NCBI GenBank assembly: GCA_004124875.1
Contig: SCKJ01000002.1
Span: forward strand, 1 to 64,000
Source: Fidelibacterota bacterium
GTDB taxonomy: Bacteria > Fidelibacterota > Marinisomatia > SCGC-AAA003-L08 > TS1B11
Length of the DNA: 64,000 nt
Direction of reading: 5' to 3'
Shown here piece after piece: positions 52,048 to 61,426 of this stretch. How positions within the stretch are numbered: position 1 is the first letter of the stretch; each line of letters opens with the position of its first letter. The notes beneath the pieces are model-generated. The model was not told the origin of the DNA. It saw only the letters and a list, made by a program, of their open reading frames with translations, and did not search any database. Made by a program: the position numbers and the translations under genes.

Positions 52048-53262
52048 ATGAAACGTTCTATTAGTTTGGCAGTCTTGCTGTTGTTTTCGGCCCCGTCCCT
52101 GTGGGCACAAAATCAGGCAAGCGCAATATTTTTGTTAATTGCTCCCGGAGCCAGCGCCGGCGGCACCGGTGAAGCCGGCGTGGCCGTGGCCAACGACGCC
52201 TACGCCAGCTACTGGAATCCGGCCGCACTCGCCTATATCCCCGGACAGGAATTGGTCATCCAGACGGCGCAATGGCTGCCGGGCCTGGTGGATGACATTC
52301 GCTACAACTTCCTTGGCGTGCGCCGTGAAGTGCTGGGCATCGGCACCTTTGGCGCCCACCTGATCTTTCTCGATCTGGGTGAGCAGATTCGCACCAACGA
52401 GACCGGTGAGGAACTGGAAGTGTTCAGCAGCTACATGGCTGCCGCCAGCATCGGTTTCGGAACACGGCTTTCTAATTCCTCATCGGTGGGCTTCAATGTG
52501 AAACTGATTCACCAGAAACTGTCTGATTTCGGGGCGGGCGCCGAGGAAGGCAAGGGGGCTTCCACCGACTTTGCTTTTGACCTGGCCTATTACAAGCGGG
52601 GCTTTCTGTTCAATTCGCTGGACCTGGGGATGATGGTTGCCAATGTGGGCGATAAAATTTCCTTTATCGACGTGAACCAGGCCGACCCCGCGCCGACCCT
52701 GATGAAGATCGGGATCAAATGGCGGATCATTGAGTCTGAATTCAATCGCCTATCCTTCCTCTATGACGTCAACAAGATGCTGGTCGCTTCCTGGCTTGCG
52801 ACCGACTTGGATGACAACGGTATTATCGGCGGCTTTACCAAAGATGGCCAAAACGACGATGCCAGCGGCTATAACGAGAACGGGCAGCATGAGGCGGCCC
52901 ATACCGACCCCTGGTACAAGGCCGTGTTCACCTCCTGGCTTGATGATTGGTATTATAGCGCAAATATAGATAAAGACCACGATGGCATCATTAGTGATGA
53001 TGAAAAGGGGAATTTCTCCGACTATAAGTTCTCCAGTGAATTGATTGCCATGGTTCACAACATGGGTCTGGAGTACTGGTATTCGCAATATTTTGCCATC
53101 CGCCTTGGATATATCTATGACCGCAATGGTAAACTATATCACCCGACATTTGGGGCCGGGATCCATTACGGCGGCTACGGCTTCGATTTCGGCTACATTT
53201 ATGGTGAGCAGGGGCATCCGTTGACCAACACGATGCGTTTCTCCCTGAATATCGCCCTTTAA
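52048..53262 (+). CDS. PorV/PorQ-family outer-membrane protein (type IX secretion)
   Basis: A 404-residue outer-membrane barrel with a signal peptide (ISLAVLLLFSAPSLWAQ). The N-terminus FLLIAPGASAGGTGEAGVAV followed by ASYWNPAAL is the PorV/PorQ signature. The C-terminal strands (YIYGEQGHPLTNTMRFSLNI) close the barrel. PorV shuttles T9SS cargo from the translocon to the attachment complex; PorQ holds PorU/PorZ-type components. A long insert rich in Asp/Asn (about 250-320, DKDHDGIISDDEKGNF, EF-hand-like) may bind calcium. The next gene encodes a T9SS cargo. PorV and PorQ cannot be told apart here. Confidence 0.82.
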   Translation: MKRSISLAVLLLFSAPSLWAQNQASAIFLLIAPGASAGGTGEAGVAVANDAYASYWNPAALAYIPGQELVIQTAQWLPGLVDDIRYNFLGVRREVLGIGTFGAHLIFLDLGEQIRTNETGEELEVFSSYMAAASIGFGTRLSNSSSVGFNVKLIHQKLSDFGAGAEEGKGASTDFAFDLAYYKRGFLFNSLDLGMMVANVGDKISFIDVNQADPAPTLMKIGIKWRIIESEFNRLSFLYDVNKMLVASWLATDLDDNGIIGGFTKDGQNDDASGYNENGQHEAAHTDPWYKAVFTSWLDDWYYSANIDKDHDGIISDDEKGNFSDYKFSSELIAMVHNMGLEYWYSQYFAIRLGYIYDRNGKLYHPTFGAGIHYGGYGFDFGYIYGEQGHPLTNTMRFSLNIAL

Positions 53263-53271
53263 TTCGCTTTA

Positions 53272-56124
53272 ATGACGACGCATTCCATCCCGCGCTGGCG
53301 CCAGTGCGGGATGCTCTTGTTTAGTCTGTTTTGGCCTGCAACGGGAGTCGCGCAAAAGCCGGCCGCGCCCGCGCTGAGCTTTAACCGACTTTCGCCGGCG
53401 GCATCCACTGTCCCCAGCCGGGCCGCGCTGGCGTCCCTGAAAATACTGGCGCTGCGGGTGGCGTTCGAAGAGGACAGCAATCTGTCCACTACCGGCAATG
53501 GCAGCTTTTTAATGTCCCTGGAATCCCTCAGCGTTGGCTCCGTTCCCTGTGACGGTGACGCTTTTCTCGTCGATCCGCCGCCGCATAACAGCGCTTATTT
53601 TCAGAGCCAGCTGCAGGCCCTGGCCAACTATTTCAGTGCCGTCACCGGGGACAATATCGCCATCGATATGACGGCGAGCCAGGTCTTCCCGGCTGTGGGC
53701 GCGCCGCTGATGGTGGGTCCCATGGCAAGTTACACGTCCAGCTCGGGAGCGGACGATTCGACTGCCGCGCTGATTGTGCCATTCCTCGAGCAATCTCTTG
53801 CCGCCGCGGAAAATGCGGGAGCCCAGCCGCAGGATTACGATCTGGTCATCATTTTTCATGCAGGGCTGGGTCAGGATTTCAACTACCCGATCCTCGATCC
53901 GACGCCGCGCGACCTGCCTTCCACCTTCGTTGACGGCGATATGATCAAGCAAGCCACTGGCAGCTCCGTCTTGATCTTGCCCAGTGGAGCAGAGTTTAGT
54001 CGGCCCGCCCTGATTGTGCCGGAGGGCCAGAACCACATCTTCTACGATATTGCGCTCGACATCTTCGGACAAACCGACCTGTGTGACGTACAAATCGGCC
54101 TCACCGGAACGCTGGCCTTGCTGGTTGGATATGCCCTCGGTCTGCCGCCCCTGTTTGACACGGAAGCAGGTGAGACGGCGGTGGGTCAATTTGGCCTCAT
54201 GGACGTGGGTTCCGGCAATGGGCAGGGGGTCATCCCGGCGCCGCCTTCGGCGTGGATGCGGACCTATATGGGCTGGGAAACCGCCGGGGAACTGCTGGGC
54301 TCAAGCTCCCTGACAGCCCGCCATCTGCCAGGCGCTCAAATTGGAAAGGTGACGCTTGGCAACACCGAGTATCTGCTCGTGGAAAACCGGCTCAACTGGA
54401 TACTGCCCGGTGTCGATATGGACTCGCTGCGTTTTCGCAATGCCGTACTTCAGGAAAACGGCAGCTATGATCTGCCCAACTACTTCGATTACCTCGTCGA
54501 TTCGGCTGAGGCCACCGTTGACGCCGAGACGAACGTGATCCTGTCGGTGCCCAACTACGATATAGGGCTGCCCGGCTCCGGACTGCTGATCTGGCACATT
54601 GATGAGAGCCGCTACAACACCGGTATGAGCGGGATCAATAATGACCGCGACAGGCGGGCGGTTTCCCTTGTTGAAGCCGACGGCGCCATCGATATAGGCT
54701 TTCCCACGACGGCCCTGTTTGCCGATCCGTCGGTGGGCTGGCGATGGGACCTGTGGTACGCCGGCAACCCTGCCTGGATTGACGCCAATCCTAAGCTGCA
54801 ACTTGGGCCAGGCGCGCCGCTCATGTTGACAGCCACCAGCAACCCTCCATTGATCCTGGCGTCCGGTGGCAGCACAGGCATCGAAATCCTGGACATCGGA
54901 GCAGCCGGCAGCGTTCTAACGTTTACGGTCAGTGATGCGGCATCCGTGACCCGTCTGCCGGAGGGGGCTCGATTGCTGGGCTTTAACGGCGAGGACTATC
55001 TGTGGAGATTGGCCGACTCGGTATGGCTGGGGGCCGTCAAAATCGACATTGAGGTGGCGGGAGCGACTATCGCCATCAGTGAGCACGACGCGCCGCTGAA
55101 ACCGGGCAGCGGCATTTGGCTGATAGATAACGTTCCCGACAGCTATACGGCCTATCGGCTCGATCCGTCGGGGAAAATCGATTATCAGAAATCCGGCGAC
55201 GGTATTATTATTGCCCCTAATCCGAAAGAATATCCTTACTATAATGACGGCATATTGCACATAACGATAATGGATGCAGCCCCAACGCCTGATTCGACCC
55301 GCATACACCATCATGCCCCTGTTCCGGACAGTGGATTCGTCTACCCCTCCCTGGCCGACCTGGATGGCGATGGCGGTGAAGAATGGCTGAGCTATTCCGG
55401 GGAAAGTCCTGCGCGTCAGCTCACGGCCTACAGCGCCGATTGGCAACATAGCGCATCCTCCGACGTCTGGTCCAGTGTGTATGCCGACTCGCTTGGACTG
55501 TTGGTCATGGATGGCTTCCCCGTTGAGGGCGACTTTACCAGCTACCTGCTCGTGGCCAATCTCATGGGGGATATATTGCCGGAGATTGTCGCCGTGGAAA
55601 GTGGAGAGATAGTGCTGCTGAGCCACGACGGCGTGGAACTGTCGCGGCTGGGCCTGCATAGCCTGTTCAGCAATCGATTCCTGATGCATCTCTCCGACGG
55701 CCGCGTGGGGCTGGCCAATGGCGACCGTATCCACTGGTTCACACCGGATGAGCAGAACCCGCAATGGGTCACCCGGCACGGCAGCCACAGCCGGGGCTAT
55801 CGTTCACGCAACGATCGCATAGCGGATCGTCCCCAACCGGCCGTCCTGGACAAGTCGCGGGTTTATAACTACCCTAATCCGGTGACGGGCGGCCGCACTA
55901 CGATCCGCTTTTACGTGGGCGCGGGCAGCAGCGCCACCATCCGCATCTACACGATTGACGGCCATACTGTCGCCAAAGTGGAACTCTCTGCTCTCTGGCA
56001 AAATAATTACAACGAGTGGGTGTGGCAAGTTGGCCAAAATCCCGGCGGCCTCTACTACGGACTGGTGGAGGTCAAAGGGGCAACCGAAGAATCTACGCTC
56101 ATCAAGATTGCCGTAGTGCGCTGA
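53272..56124 (+). CDS. T9SS-exported M6-like protein with a degenerate metalloprotease site
   Basis: 950 residues: signal peptide (MLLFSLFWPATGVAQ), an M6 (immune inhibitor A)-like domain, beta-rich repeats, and a T9SS type A sorting domain (about 864-950, NYPNPVTGGRTTIRFYV and TIDGHTVAKV). The M6-like core keeps ALGLPPLFDTEAG, GQFGLMDVGSG and PPSAWMRTYMGW, which normally follow HExxH. Here the zinc-site positions read Leu283-Leu-Val-Gly-Tyr287, so both histidines and the glutamate are gone and no activity is expected. A LSVPNYDIGLPGSGLLIWHID segment is also M6-like. Probable surface pseudo-protease. Confidence 0.75.
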   Translation: MTTHSIPRWRQCGMLLFSLFWPATGVAQKPAAPALSFNRLSPAASTVPSRAALASLKILALRVAFEEDSNLSTTGNGSFLMSLESLSVGSVPCDGDAFLVDPPPHNSAYFQSQLQALANYFSAVTGDNIAIDMTASQVFPAVGAPLMVGPMASYTSSSGADDSTAALIVPFLEQSLAAAENAGAQPQDYDLVIIFHAGLGQDFNYPILDPTPRDLPSTFVDGDMIKQATGSSVLILPSGAEFSRPALIVPEGQNHIFYDIALDIFGQTDLCDVQIGLTGTLALLVGYALGLPPLFDTEAGETAVGQFGLMDVGSGNGQGVIPAPPSAWMRTYMGWETAGELLGSSSLTARHLPGAQIGKVTLGNTEYLLVENRLNWILPGVDMDSLRFRNAVLQENGSYDLPNYFDYLVDSAEATVDAETNVILSVPNYDIGLPGSGLLIWHIDESRYNTGMSGINNDRDRRAVSLVEADGAIDIGFPTTALFADPSVGWRWDLWYAGNPAWIDANPKLQLGPGAPLMLTATSNPPLILASGGSTGIEILDIGAAGSVLTFTVSDAASVTRLPEGARLLGFNGEDYLWRLADSVWLGAVKIDIEVAGATIAISEHDAPLKPGSGIWLIDNVPDSYTAYRLDPSGKIDYQKSGDGIIIAPNPKEYPYYNDGILHITIMDAAPTPDSTRIHHHAPVPDSGFVYPSLADLDGDGGEEWLSYSGESPARQLTAYSADWQHSASSDVWSSVYADSLGLLVMDGFPVEGDFTSYLLVANLMGDILPEIVAVESGEIVLLSHDGVELSRLGLHSLFSNRFLMHLSDGRVGLANGDRIHWFTPDEQNPQWVTRHGSHSRGYRSRNDRIADRPQPAVLDKSRVYNYPNPVTGGRTTIRFYVGAGSSATIRIYTIDGHTVAKVELSALWQNNYNEWVWQVGQNPGGLYYGLVEVKGATEESTLIKIAVVR

Positions 56125-56127
56125 CGA

Positions 56128-59067
56128 ATGCGGTACATCAGTCCGGCAATGACGTTACTGCTATGGGCGGCTGGGCTGCTCAATGTCGCTACCGGCCAGG
56201 TGTGGCACAATCACCCTGAGCTCGACTGGCGGACATTCGAAACAGAACACTTCCTGATCCATTTTCACGAGACGACCGAGCGTTCCGCACGGGAAGCGGC
56301 CACGGTTGCCGAAAAAATTTATGCCCCCGTCACCGCGCTCTACAACTTCGAGCCCGGCGAAAAGACCCACATCATCATCAAGGACGTGAACGATGAGGCC
56401 AACGGCCTGGCCTACTTTTATGACAACAAGATAGAGATTTGGTCCTTGCCGCTGGACTACGATTTGCGTGGGAGCCATCGCTGGATACAGGACGTGCTGA
56501 CCCACGAGTTTGTCCATATCGTGCAGTTGGGCACGGCCATGAAGTTCAAGCGGCGGGTGCCGGGCATCTATCTGCAGCTGCTCAATTACGAGGACGAGAG
56601 GCGGGAAGATGTCCTGTACGGTTACCCCAACGCCATTGTCTCCTATCCCTATCCCGGCGCCAATGTGCCGCCCTGGTTCGCTGAAGGGGTTGCCCAGTAT
56701 ATGTACGCCAGCGCCAACTACGACTATTGGGACAGCCATCGCGATATGCTGCTGCGGGACAGGGTCCGCCATCATAATCTGCTCAGTTTTGCCGCCATGA
56801 ACAGTTTTGGAAAACGGGGCATCGGCAACGAGTCGGCCTACAACCAGGGTTTTTCCTTTGTCCGCTACATTGCCGCCCGGTTCGGCGAAGAGAGCCTGCA
56901 GGCCATTTCGCGGGGCATGGCCGCGCCGTGGGCCGTGTCGGTCAGCCGGGTCATAAAGAAGGTGACCGGCAGCTCCGGCGTCGAGCTCTATCGCGACTGG
57001 AAAGTTGACCTGCGGGCGTCCTACGCCGCTCAAATGCGGTCGGTGGAGGACCATCCGGTCCAGGGGGAGATTGTCGTCTCCCAGGGCGTGGCGAACCTGC
57101 ACCCGGTATGGCGGCCCGGGAAGCGGCAGTTCGCCTATCTCTCCAGCCGGGGGGCGGACTTTTTCGGCCAGACGGCCCTTTACCTGCACGATCTCGCCAC
57201 GGGCAAGAGCCGCAAGCTGTCCGATCAAGCCCGCTCGGCGCCCACCTGGTCCGGCGATGGTCAAACGGTTTACTATGCCGCCAAAAGCAAGCCGGATGCC
57301 AACGGATCGAGGTGGAACGACCTGTATGCCTACGATCTGGAAGCGGATAAGGAACGGCGGCTGACCCATGGGGCCAGGGCCACCTCACCGGTGCTGCTCG
57401 ACACCGGGCGGGTCGCCTATCTCACCGTTTCAGACGGCACTTCCAATGTAATGGTGCTGGATCTGAAATCATCGGAGGCGACGCCCCTGACCGCTCTGGA
57501 TGATGGCACCTTCCTGCATTCCATCGCTTACAGCAGGGGCGATACAACTTTGATCTGTGACGCCACCCTTAACCATGGCCGGGAACTGCTGGAGATTAAT
57601 TTGCGCACAGGCGCCACGCGCCTCGTTCCGCCTGCCACCGGCCTGGGGGGCGACCAACGTGACCCGCACCGTCTGTCCGCCGCAGGTGGCTCCCGGGAGC
57701 TGCTGCTGAGTGTCGACGCCAGTGGCATCTTTAACCTCTACCATCTCGGCGGCGCGTCACCCGGGTATGTGACCAATGTGGAGGGGGGCGCATTCATGCC
57801 CTCGGTGAGTGAGACCGGGGAGATAATCTACTCCCTGTATAGCCGTGGAGGTTACAAGATCGCGTTGCTGTCGGATTCCCCATCCATAGACCTGCAGTTG
57901 GTGGGATATGATCCCGGGCATTGGCAGTCCCGGCCCACATCGCCCCGCGAGAGTCCCGATTATGCCCTGCAATCGGAGCCTTACCAGGAGGAGATGTCGC
58001 AGCTGTTCGTGCTGCCGCGGATCATGTTCGACTATGGTATTTGGAAGCCCGGATTCTTCGCCTACGCCAATGAAGTGCTCGGCAGAATGAACCTGATTGG
58101 CGGCGCCAGCATCAATGGTTTGGGCGACACCGACACTTTCCTGCTGACGGAATTCAGCAAGCTCAGGCCCACGCTCTATGCGGAGATTTACACGGCCCAG
58201 CGGAACATCACCCAGAATAGCCGCTATTACGATTATGAAGTCGATAGTGACCTGCGCTTTAACCTGATGGAAATCGTCATCGGCGCGCGCCAGTCGCTAC
58301 GTGGGCAAAAGTTATGGTTTGAGGTAGTCCACAGCAGGTACCGCGTGAAGTTTGCGCAAAAAGTGGCAGGCATGGATGCAGGCTCTATCTCCTATCCGTA
58401 TTTTATCGGCACCGCGCTGGCTGCCAGGTGGCACTTTTCGACGCGGCGGCCTGAATATGGCGGCAATATGTTTCCTACCCGGGGCGCCACGCTGTCGCTC
58501 TCGGTGCGGGCTGAGCAGAATAATCTGGTCGACAGCCTGCGCATCAGCGATTTTGCCACCATTGTTGCTGTCACCAAGCCCCACAATACCTTGCGGGTGG
58601 AGTTTGAGGCGCAGCAGTTCCTGCCCATTGCGCCGCGCCGGAAAATCGGGCTCGCCTACCAGGGCAAGCTGGGCTGGCTATCCAACCCCGATGTAGATGA
58701 CTTTTTCTACTTTTTCGGCGGCGGACCTCCGGGACTCAAGGGATATACCTATTACGACAGCACGGCGCAGGGAACCAATTTCATGCTTCACACGTTGACT
58801 TTGCGATTACCGCTATTTATTGAGCAACATTTCACTGTGGGCCAATTAACTTTGCAGAATGCCTCAGTGGGGGCGGTGTGGCAAGTGGGCGACGGTTTTA
58901 ACGGCCCGTGGCGGCGGCGGCGTTTCAAGCAGTCTGCCGGGATTGAGTTTCGGCTGAGCGGGTACAATTTTTATGTTTTCCCCTTTGCCCTGACCTACGA
59001 ATTACACAGACCCATTTACGAAACTGGCAGTTGGAGACATATGATGAGTTGGCTGTTTGATTTCTAA
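56128..59067 (+). CDS. Peptidase MA-like / beta-propeller / outer-membrane barrel fusion
   Basis: 979 residues with a signal peptide. Residues about 25-290 form a gluzincin-like peptidase: HEFVH (126-130) with Glu186 in WFAEGVAQY as third ligand, as in peptidase MA families. Residues about 310-620 are a TolB/PD40-type propeller (FAYLSSRGADFFGQTALYLH, PTWSGDGQTVYYAA, GEIIYSLYSRGGYKIALL). Residues about 650-979 look like an Omp85/surface-antigen barrel (FFYFFGGGPPGLKGYTYYDS), ending in aromatic WLFDF. It would put a protease on the periplasmic face of an outer-membrane barrel. It starts three bases after the pseudo-protease gene. Confidence 0.75.
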   Translation: MRYISPAMTLLLWAAGLLNVATGQVWHNHPELDWRTFETEHFLIHFHETTERSAREAATVAEKIYAPVTALYNFEPGEKTHIIIKDVNDEANGLAYFYDNKIEIWSLPLDYDLRGSHRWIQDVLTHEFVHIVQLGTAMKFKRRVPGIYLQLLNYEDERREDVLYGYPNAIVSYPYPGANVPPWFAEGVAQYMYASANYDYWDSHRDMLLRDRVRHHNLLSFAAMNSFGKRGIGNESAYNQGFSFVRYIAARFGEESLQAISRGMAAPWAVSVSRVIKKVTGSSGVELYRDWKVDLRASYAAQMRSVEDHPVQGEIVVSQGVANLHPVWRPGKRQFAYLSSRGADFFGQTALYLHDLATGKSRKLSDQARSAPTWSGDGQTVYYAAKSKPDANGSRWNDLYAYDLEADKERRLTHGARATSPVLLDTGRVAYLTVSDGTSNVMVLDLKSSEATPLTALDDGTFLHSIAYSRGDTTLICDATLNHGRELLEINLRTGATRLVPPATGLGGDQRDPHRLSAAGGSRELLLSVDASGIFNLYHLGGASPGYVTNVEGGAFMPSVSETGEIIYSLYSRGGYKIALLSDSPSIDLQLVGYDPGHWQSRPTSPRESPDYALQSEPYQEEMSQLFVLPRIMFDYGIWKPGFFAYANEVLGRMNLIGGASINGLGDTDTFLLTEFSKLRPTLYAEIYTAQRNITQNSRYYDYEVDSDLRFNLMEIVIGARQSLRGQKLWFEVVHSRYRVKFAQKVAGMDAGSISYPYFIGTALAARWHFSTRRPEYGGNMFPTRGATLSLSVRAEQNNLVDSLRISDFATIVAVTKPHNTLRVEFEAQQFLPIAPRRKIGLAYQGKLGWLSNPDVDDFFYFFGGGPPGLKGYTYYDSTAQGTNFMLHTLTLRLPLFIEQHFTVGQLTLQNASVGAVWQVGDGFNGPWRRRRFKQSAGIEFRLSGYNFYVFPFALTYELHRPIYETGSWRHMMSWLFDF

Positions 59068-59100
59068 CTCAAACCAATAATTATGGGCCTTATACATCCA

Positions 59101-60051
59101 ATGAGAATTCAGAAGCTGATCTTTTTAATTGCGTTCGCCTCCACGCTGCAGGCAGGCGAAAATGGGCCGCCAGGCGCTATCGACACGTCCCTTCCCCTGG
59201 TCCGGGGATGGTTGACCTCCGAAGCAGCCCCTGGCGACACTCTGGTTGCAGGACCCGACAGTATCCTGGTCGATACCGAGCACCCCAGCTATCGCTATCC
59301 GGGGCGGGCCATGCTGATGTCGTTTCTGGTGCCGGGGCTGGGGCAGGTCTACATCCACAAACCGCTAAAGGGGGCCCTGTTCGCCGCAGTTGACGTGGCG
59401 GCATATTTTGTCTGGCAGGAATACAATGCGCAGGGCGAAAAGCAGGTCGCCCTGTACCGCGCGTTCGCCGACACGACGTGGGATTTCAGGCGGTGGTGGG
59501 ATGACGCCGATAATTATGGAGGCCCGGGCTGGGACAAGGTTTCCGTCGGGCGATATGGTAGTCATGAGCTGGACTTCATTGTGCTGGATATGAATGGGGA
59601 TGGCCGGGTTGAGTACAGCGGCTCCACCGGGGATGCCGACCGCCGCCTCGAGGACTTTTTTACCTCCAATAATGATACTGCTGCCTTCGTGCGGGTTCGC
59701 AAAACGGGGGAATACTACGAGAATATCGGCAAGTATAACCAGTTCTTCTCCGGCTGGTCAGATGCAGACCGTTTGAATCCCGACATTGAGGAGACGGCAT
59801 CCGGAGCCGTGGCCTGGTCGCCCTACAGGCGGGTGTATGTCGGATACCGGGGCGAAGCCAACCGGCTCAAAAGTTTGGCCGGGTACACGATTTCGACCGT
59901 TCTTTTCAGCCATGTCATCGGCGCTGTAGATGCGCTGTTTGGCTCTTCAGCATGGAATAGAAAGCACGCGGCGGTGGTTTCGGGGAGGCTCCTGCGAAGC
60001 CCCGGCACAAAGCTTGGGGTTGGAGGAGTGGAGCTCAGTCTGACGTGGTAA
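59101..60051 (+). CDS. DUF5683-like membrane protein
   Basis: 316 residues from ATG 59101, chosen for the signal peptide (MRIQKLIFLIAFASTLQA); ATG 59083 is the alternative, and neither has a clear ribosome binding site. The motif YPGRAMLMSFLVPGLGQVYI followed by a hydrophobic segment fits DUF5683. A DMNGDGRVEY acidic loop and a second hydrophobic stretch near the C-terminus (ISTVLFSHVIGAVDALF) follow. DUF5683 proteins are common in Bacteroidetes, often near envelope genes, with no known function. The end overlaps bamD by seven bases. Confidence 0.7.
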   Translation: MRIQKLIFLIAFASTLQAGENGPPGAIDTSLPLVRGWLTSEAAPGDTLVAGPDSILVDTEHPSYRYPGRAMLMSFLVPGLGQVYIHKPLKGALFAAVDVAAYFVWQEYNAQGEKQVALYRAFADTTWDFRRWWDDADNYGGPGWDKVSVGRYGSHELDFIVLDMNGDGRVEYSGSTGDADRRLEDFFTSNNDTAAFVRVRKTGEYYENIGKYNQFFSGWSDADRLNPDIEETASGAVAWSPYRRVYVGYRGEANRLKSLAGYTISTVLFSHVIGAVDALFGSSAWNRKHAAVVSGRLLRSPGTKLGVGGVELSLTW

Positions 60052-60860
60052 AATACCGCCACAGGCGCCAGGCGGGCCGGGTCCGGCTTATAGCGCTCAT
60101 GCTGCTGGCTGCCCTCTACGTCGCGGGATGCGCCGGGAGAAAAGATACGGACATCGGCACCGCCGAGGAACGTTTTGCGCGGGGAGAGGAACTGTTTGCG
60201 GATGGAAAATGGCTGAAGGCGTCCGATCAGTTTAATTGGGTCGTGCTGAATTTTCCAGCAAGCGATATGGCGGCTGAGGCCCAATATCTGTATGCCGAGT
60301 GCAGCTATCAGCGCAAGCTATATGTTGAGGCCCAATTGGAGTTTGAACGGTTCTTGCGAAGGTGGACGGCGACCGACCGGCTGGTTCAGGCGCGATTCCG
60401 CATCGTGGAATGCCTGGTGGCACAGTCTCCAAAATACTTTTACAGCCAGGCCGCCACTGAAGATGCCCTCGTGGAAATCCAGGGGTTCATTGATGAATTC
60501 CCCGGGACTCCACAAAGTGCTGAGGCTGAGTCGCTGATTTTCGGCCTGCGCAGCAAACTGGCGAGGAAGCTCTATGAATCGGGCCGACAGTACCTCAAGT
60601 GGCGAGAAAGCAATTCAGCCAAACTTTACTTCGAGCGCGTACTGGTCGCTTATTATGACACCCCCTATGCAGATTCGGCCCGGCTGGGTATGATCGTGGC
60701 GTATATTGTGGCTGAAGATTATCAGGGCGCCAGGAGCTATTATGCCACCGAAGCGGCGAACTTTAACGACGCCGAAATACTGAACCGGGCCGAGAGTTAC
60801 ATCGCCTCCGCCACCCAGGAGAAGTTCGACTTAGCGTACTACCTTAATCTCTATCGATGA
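60045..60860 (+). CDS. bamD: Outer-membrane assembly lipoprotein BamD
   Basis: A 271-residue lipoprotein (lipobox YVAGC, Cys29) with TPR-like helices, for example RFARGEELFADGKWLKASDQ, YLYAECSYQRKLYVEAQLEF and SAKLYFERVLVAYYDTPYAD. This is the BamD/YfiO layout; BamD works with BamA to insert outer-membrane barrels. The start is GTG at 60045 inside the previous gene. Coupling to nadD (ATGA) is an arrangement found in Bacteroidetes relatives. A general ComL-like TPR lipoprotein cannot be excluded. Confidence 0.87.
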   Translation: MVKYRHRRQAGRVRLIALMLLAALYVAGCAGRKDTDIGTAEERFARGEELFADGKWLKASDQFNWVVLNFPASDMAAEAQYLYAECSYQRKLYVEAQLEFERFLRRWTATDRLVQARFRIVECLVAQSPKYFYSQAATEDALVEIQGFIDEFPGTPQSAEAESLIFGLRSKLARKLYESGRQYLKWRESNSAKLYFERVLVAYYDTPYADSARLGMIVAYIVAEDYQGARSYYATEAANFNDAEILNRAESYIASATQEKFDLAYYLNLYR

Positions 60861-61426
60861 GCCGCATGGGCATATTTGGCGGCAGCTTCGACCCGCCGAC
60901 CCAGGCCCATTATCTGATGGCCCGCAAAGCCGTTGCCGCCCTGAAACTCGACCTCCTGTTGCTGATTCCCGCCTACCGGGCGCCATTAAAAGCGTCCGCT
61001 CCCGCAAGTTCGGTAGAGCACCGGCTGGATATGCTGCAACTGCTCGCCCTATCCGTCCCTGAAGCCCGGATTGACCTTTCCGAAATCAACAAAGGCCGGG
61101 AAGTATCCACTTGGGAAACCGTTCAGCAGATCATGTCCGAGCAGGGAGCAGCTGACTACCACCTGATTATAGGAGGCGACCAGGCCGCCCAATTTGAGCG
61201 CTGGGAAAATTGGCAGCAACTCTTGTCCGTTGTTAACGTAATTTGGTTTACCCGCGTCGGCTACATTCCTTCAGCAGTCTTGACAGGCAAGGGAAGCGAA
61301 ATTGCCCTGGACGAGGGTGGTTCATCAAGGAAAATAAGATCTATGATAAAAAAAGGTGAGGATGTTTCCGGTCTGCTGATGCCGGAGATGTTGTCCTACA
61401 TCAAGCGCAAGGGCCTCTACCGGTGA
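60857..61426 (+). CDS. nadD: Nicotinate-nucleotide adenylyltransferase
   Basis: A 189-residue nucleotidyltransferase that makes deamido-NAD from NaMN and ATP. The phosphate-binding signature is GIFGGSFDPPTQAHY, where the usual (H/T)xGH reads TQAH, and the second ATP motif is SSRKIRSMIKKG, a form of ISxTxxR. IPAYRAPLK and GGDQAAQFERWENW also fit. Length is typical. Overlaps bamD by four bases and the antiporter by four (GTGA). Confidence 0.9.
   Translation: MSRMGIFGGSFDPPTQAHYLMARKAVAALKLDLLLLIPAYRAPLKASAPASSVEHRLDMLQLLALSVPEARIDLSEINKGREVSTWETVQQIMSEQGAADYHLIIGGDQAAQFERWENWQQLLSVVNVIWFTRVGYIPSAVLTGKGSEIALDEGGSSRKIRSMIKKGEDVSGLLMPEMLSYIKRKGLYR

Noticed and set aside
53509..54189. Minus-strand 226-codon frame within the pseudo-M6 gene
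   Set aside because: Shadow of the + strand gene, no domain and no start signal.
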